A DNA stretch of 64,000 nucleotides from Pseudofulvibacter geojedonensis (GTDB lineage: Bacteria > Bacteroidota > Bacteroidia > Flavobacteriales > Flavobacteriaceae). The stretch's first letter is position 1. Each line of letters begins with the position of its first letter. This document shows positions 61,048 through 64,000 of the stretch, in pieces. The notes under the pieces were generated by a model. It was not told the origin of the DNA and did not search any database. It was given only the letters and a program-made list of their open reading frames with translations. The stretch covers positions 248,001-312,000 of the forward strand of contig NZ_JBHTJM010000008.1 in assembly GCF_042675745.1 (NCBI RefSeq), written 5' to 3'. The position numbers and the translations under genes were made by a program.

Positions 61048-61173
61048 ATATTGATATAATTGATATCATTATTGAGATAACAAATAAATACAACAAGTGC
61101 CCGATCTTCTCTTTTGAGAAGGCCTGTAGACCCATTTATTTATTTGTGTACAAATCATTTTTGTAAGTATTTG
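61017..61173 (-). ncRNA. Structured RNA with terminator upstream of the MFS gene (candidate riboswitch or sRNA)
   Basis: Read on the minus strand: an 11-bp closing helix (ACAAATAAATA at 61137-61147 read in reverse, pairing with 61080-61090) surrounds a GGGUCUACAGGCC stretch. A perfect CTTCTC-AAAA-GAGAAG hairpin (61106-61121) and a GAUCGGGCACUUG stretch complete the core. A strong terminator follows (ACGCCTG/CAGGCGT, 61017-61047). An exact TAnnTTTG element on the minus strand (61180-61187) would start it near 61173. The MFS ATG follows 78 bases after the terminator. A Flavo-1-like RNA on either strand is possible; I could not verify it. The boundaries are estimates. Confidence 0.5.
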
Positions 61174-61209
61174 ATACTGCAAAGCTATAGAATTTTTAAT
61201 TATAAAGTT

Positions 61210-61217
61210 TATTTTTG
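61210..61217 (+). promoter_or_regulatory. Promoter -7 element for the DUF1684-DUF3667 pair
   Basis: TATTTTTG matches TAnnTTTG exactly, 17 bases before the ATG at 61234, giving an almost leaderless mRNA. Confidence 0.5.
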
Positions 61218-61233
61218 AAATAAATTTTTTAAA

Positions 61234-61836
61234 ATGAAGAGATTATTACTTTTAGTATTATTGGTGTCAAGTACTGTTTTTGCTCAAAATAAAGAAGCAA
61301 TCAAAGAAATAAAAGAGCACCAAAAAGAATTGAATACACAATTTAAAACAGAAGGAAAATCTCCGTTAACAGAAAAAGACAGGAAACATTTTAAAGCCTT
61401 AGATTTTTTTGATATTGATTTAAGTTATAGAGTAGAAGCTAATTTTGTAAGAACTAAAGATGAAGCTTCTTTTAAAATGAAAACTTCTACAGATAGGTTA
61501 CCTGAATATGTCAAATATGGAGAATTACATTTTAAATTAAAGGGTAAAAAACTAAAGTTAAATGTATATCAGAACGTTAAGTTAATTGAAAAAGAAGAAT
61601 ACAAAGACTATTTATTTATTCCTTTTACAGATTTAACTAATGGTGAAACTAGTTATGGAGGAGGAAGATATATAGATTTTAAAAAGCCATTCCAAAATAA
61701 TGTAGTATTAGATTTTAATAAATCATATAATCCATATTGTGCTTATTCTGGAAGGTATTCTTGCCCAATACCTCCAATAGAGAATCATTTATTAGTAGAG
61801 GTTACTGCTGGCGTAAAAAAGTTTAATAAGCATTAA
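61234..61836 (+). CDS. Exported DUF1684 protein
   Basis: The 200-aa protein has a signal peptide (MKRLLLLVLLVSSTVFAQN) and the DUF1684 core. That core has LFIPFTDLTNGETSYGGGRY near residue 129 and VVLDFNKSYNPYCAYSGRYS followed by CPIPPIENHLLVEV. The family is widespread and unassigned. It is co-transcribed with the second DUF3667 gene one base downstream. Confidence 0.85.
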   Translation: MKRLLLLVLLVSSTVFAQNKEAIKEIKEHQKELNTQFKTEGKSPLTEKDRKHFKALDFFDIDLSYRVEANFVRTKDEASFKMKTSTDRLPEYVKYGELHFKLKGKKLKLNVYQNVKLIEKEEYKDYLFIPFTDLTNGETSYGGGRYIDFKKPFQNNVVLDFNKSYNPYCAYSGRYSCPIPPIENHLLVEVTAGVKKFNKH

Positions 61837-61837
61837 A

Positions 61838-62725
61838 ATGGGAAAGAGGAGAAGGAAAAGAATTAGTTGTCCTAATTGCAAAACTCATTTAAAAGAAGAA
61901 ATGAATTTTTGTTTTAATTGTGGGCAAGAAAATCATATTAGAAGAGTAACAGTAAAGATGTTAATAAATGATTTTACATCTACTTACTTTTCTTTTGATA
62001 ATAAATTATTTAGATCACTAAAATTTTTACTTTTCAAGCCTAGTTTTCTATCATTAGAATATTTGAATGGAAAAATAGAAGCTTATCTCCGCCCTATTAG
62101 ATTATATGTATTTATTAGTTTTTTCTTTTTCATATTATTAGGTGTTACGTCTAATGGAAGTGTCATTAACAATATAGTTGACACAAGGAATGATAAAATA
62201 GAGAAAGTTGCTGAAGAACAAGATAAAACTTTGGCAGATAAAACTACTAAATACGAACAAGAAGACACTTTAATAGAAGATATTGATGCTGATTTTGAGG
62301 AAAAGATGAAACAAATTTTCTCTGACAAAAAAGAGGCAAGAAACTTTTTTAATTATTTACAAAATAAACTACCTATTTTGTTATTTGCCATGATACCTGT
62401 TTTAGGGTTTATACTATTTATATCTTTTTATAAAAAAGAGTATTTCTATATAGACCATTTGGTATTTGCTCTTCATTTGCAGGCCTTTTTATTTGTCATG
62501 CTATCTATTACAACCATAATCGATTGGATGTTTTCAGAAGATGTAGGAGGTTTTGCTTTTTTAGCGTTATTAATTTATGGTTTTATTGCTGCTAAGAAAT
62601 TTTATAAAAGATCAATAATCAGTACCCTTTTTAGGTTACTTATTGTTGGAGTTTTGCATGTTTTTATTAGTATAATTGCTTTAACAACATTCTTTTTTGT
62701 AGTAATGAATAGTTATTCTATTTAG
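61838..62725 (+). CDS. DUF3667 membrane protein with zinc ribbon (second copy)
   Basis: The 295-aa protein has a ribbon CPNCKTHLKEEMNFCFNCGQ (C10, C13, C24, C27) and VTVKMLINDFTSTYFSFDNK, then LFRSLKFLLFKPSFLSLEYL, the same layout as the copy at 58496. A longer acidic middle part (about 100-165) and four membrane helices follow. The two genes probably arose by duplication. Its end overlaps the convergent fluC gene by eight bases. Confidence 0.82.
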   Translation: MGKRRRKRISCPNCKTHLKEEMNFCFNCGQENHIRRVTVKMLINDFTSTYFSFDNKLFRSLKFLLFKPSFLSLEYLNGKIEAYLRPIRLYVFISFFFFILLGVTSNGSVINNIVDTRNDKIEKVAEEQDKTLADKTTKYEQEDTLIEDIDADFEEKMKQIFSDKKEARNFFNYLQNKLPILLFAMIPVLGFILFISFYKKEYFYIDHLVFALHLQAFLFVMLSITTIIDWMFSEDVGGFAFLALLIYGFIAAKKFYKRSIISTLFRLLIVGVLHVFISIIALTTFFFVVMNSYSI

Positions 62726-63083
62726 TAAGATACATACCAAAAAACACCATAAAAAAACCTACAATAAAGCTTCCTATTGTATATAGGGCGAACGATAAAA
62801 AATCACCAGATTTTAAGAATAAATGGTTCTCATAAGCAAAGGTTGAGAAAGTAGTGAAACCACCACAAAATCCTGTTGCTAATAGTAAAACATGATTTTG
62901 TGATACCAGATTCTCTTTATTAGCCATTCCTAGTATAAGACCTATTAATAAAGATCCTAGTATGTTGGCTAAAAAAGTACCGTATGGTATTCCAGTAATA
63001 TTAGAGTTCAAAGCTTTGCCTATAAAATAACGTAAAACACTACCGGTACCTCCTCCTAAAAAAATAAGTAAAATAGCTTTCAT
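62718..63083 (-). CDS. crcB: Fluoride channel FluC (CrcB)
   Basis: The 121-aa protein has four membrane segments and FLGGGTGSVLRYFIGKAL (residues 8-25). GTFLANILGSLLIGLILG (36-53) carries the pore Asn, and GFCGGFTTFSTFAYENH near 71 carries the Phe-box. It exports fluoride as an antiparallel dimer. No fluoride riboswitch was seen in the short upstream gap. Confidence 0.95.
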   Translation of the reverse strand: MKAILLIFLGGGTGSVLRYFIGKALNSNITGIPYGTFLANILGSLLIGLILGMANKENLVSQNHVLLLATGFCGGFTTFSTFAYENHLFLKSGDFLSFALYTIGSFIVGFFMVFFGMYLTK

Positions 63084-63188
63084 AAGATAGCGAAGATATG
63101 AAAAATCAAATTGTGAATATCTAAATTAATATCTTGTTTATTCAATGTCATCAGCAGTTATATTTGCCAGTCTAAAAAATGAAAAATT

Positions 63189-63704
63189 ATGAGTGCTACA
63201 TGGTATGAATGTAAAGTAAAGTATAGAAAAATAGACGAAACTGGTAAGCAAAAAGTGGTTACAGAACCGTATTTGGTTGATGCTGTTTCTTATACCGAAG
63301 CAGAGAAGAGAATAAACGAAGAAATGGCTCTGTATGTTACAGAAGAATTTATGATTACGAATATTAAAGTTGCCAATTTTGCAGAAATTCATCCGTTTGA
63401 AAATAGTGATCGTTGGTTTAAATCTAAAATATCTTTGGTAGCCTTTGATGAAGAGAGTGGTAAGGAAAGAAAAACAAATATGTATTTTCTAGTACAAGCA
63501 AACGATGTAAAGGAAGCTTTTGATAATTCAAATGCTGTTTTGGTTAATACCACATCCGATTATTCAATTCCAGCTATATCAGAATCGCCTATTATGGATG
63601 TGTTTCCGTATTTTGATGGTGAACTAGAAAAGTTAGAAGAATTCAATAAGTTAAAGGCCGTAAAAGAACCAATAGTTGAAGAGCTTAAAGAAGAATTAGT
63701 ATAA
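63189..63704 (+). CDS. DUF4494 protein
   Basis: The 171-aa cytoplasmic protein starts MSATWYECKVKYRKIDETGK and has VTEPYLVDAVSYTEAEKRIN, the two parts that define DUF4494. The motif SDRWFKSKISLVAFDEESGK follows. No function is known. It ends at a perfect palindromic terminator. Confidence 0.85.
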   Translation: MSATWYECKVKYRKIDETGKQKVVTEPYLVDAVSYTEAEKRINEEMALYVTEEFMITNIKVANFAEIHPFENSDRWFKSKISLVAFDEESGKERKTNMYFLVQANDVKEAFDNSNAVLVNTTSDYSIPAISESPIMDVFPYFDGELEKLEEFNKLKAVKEPIVEELKEELV

Positions 63705-63744
63705 AAAAATAGAGGTTGTTTTTAAAAACAACCTCTATTTTTTT
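63703..63744. terminator. Bidirectional terminator
   Basis: AGAGGTTGTTTTT and its exact complement (centre between 63723 and 63724) are flanked by A-runs and T-runs, giving a stem of about 20 pairs. It serves DUF4494 and the convergent GyrI-like gene. Confidence 0.85.
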
Positions 63745-63757
63745 ATAAGAGAATTTT

Positions 63758-64000
63758 TTATTTAACTGGATAGTGAATTTCAGTTTCAATTTCTTCAGGT
63801 TTAACAGTACTAGGATCGTTAACATACAATTCCCAAATAGGTCCATTTTGTTCTAACCCATTTTCTTTTAAATAGGCATCTATAGCCATATGAGCTTCAT
63901 GATCACCAGTTCCGTAAGGGCCGTATTTAGACATCATAATGTTATTACCTTTAGGTAAAGTGATTTTTTCCATACCATCTGCTAAAGGAATATCTTTTTT
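63758..64000 (-). CDS. GyrI-like small-molecule-binding protein (partial, N-terminus outside window)
   Basis: The frame is open from base 64000 to the stop at 63758, 80 codons. It has LPKGNNIMMSKYGPYGTGDH, AIDAYLKENGLEQNGPIWEL, and YVNDPSTVKPEEIETEIHYP followed by VK. These are the C-terminal features of GyrI-like or AraC-effector-binding domains. The internal ATG at 63973 is not taken as the start, because coding continues upstream. Whether a DNA-binding domain precedes it is outside the window. Confidence 0.85.
   Translation of the reverse strand, partial: KKDIPLADGMEKITLPKGNNIMMSKYGPYGTGDHEAHMAIDAYLKENGLEQNGPIWELYVNDPSTVKPEEIETEIHYPVK

Noticed and set aside
61080..61147. The structured RNA read only on the plus strand
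   Set aside because: No T-rich end or promoter suits the plus strand, whereas the minus strand has both; the plus strand was kept only as a remark.

Overview
The window looks like a chromosomal segment of a marine member of the Flavobacteriaceae (Bacteroidota). Evidence: low GC; several promoters of the Bacteroidota form TAnnTTTG with an upstream TTTG; almost no Shine-Dalgarno sequences; and family-typical genes such as a CarboxypepD-plug TonB receptor, DUF5916, DUF3667, WbqC, DUF6122, a very long LepB and a two-subunit methylmalonyl-CoA mutase. The genus cannot be fixed from the sequence alone.

Layout. 1-8 kb: Maf (cut by the window edge), a UbiA-type prenyltransferase, a KdsC-like phosphatase, a DUF2520 protein, a Crp/Fnr regulator divergent from a group III truncated haemoglobin with a clean palindrome between them, DUF721 and recF, then a TPR protein and ribH. 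8-13.4 kb: a small membrane protein, mutL, two rhomboid proteases, an EEP-fold hydrolase and an exported thioredoxin. 13.5-19.4 kb: a minus-strand group parA-parB-DUF5683-dapB-lepB-wbqC-DUF6122. 19.5-27.7 kb: an M16 peptidase, then udk-divIC-mutA-(His-rich lipoprotein)-mutB. 27.8 kb: tRNA-Pro(TGG).

28-42 kb is the accessory part. A 33-residue Cys-rich peptide gene, absent from ordinary ORF calling, has its own strong promoter with palindromic operator-like sites. It is followed by a weak terminator and then by two poorly known proteins, a TonB-dependent receptor and a beta-propeller-like lipoprotein. Next come an ABC exporter with two permeases, a DUF5916 outer-membrane protein, a MATE transporter and two methyltransferases. 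I propose the first block as an undescribed peptide or metallophore system, and the second as possibly linked transport.

42-52 kb: xerD, an HHH protein and an OmpA protein, then a complete his operon (G-D-C-B-H-A-F-IE). It is preceded by a His-rich leader peptide and a readable attenuator. A GIY-YIG nuclease gene lies between hisH and hisA, almost flush between two inverted copies of a short palindrome; a third copy lies between hisF and hisIE. 52.6-54.9 kb holds small minus-strand lipoprotein or secreted genes, one a pseudogene, with a shared 34-bp element just 3' of two of them.

55-64 kb: a sodium:alanine symporter, a 34-residue metallothionein-like peptide (11 Cys), a SigZ-like sigma factor with C-terminal cysteines, a PfpI-like lipoprotein, two DUF3667 proteins, an MFS/VOC pair preceded by a structured RNA with terminator, DUF1684, fluC, DUF4494 and a GyrI-like gene cut by the right edge. 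No rRNA, CRISPR, transposase or prophage was seen.
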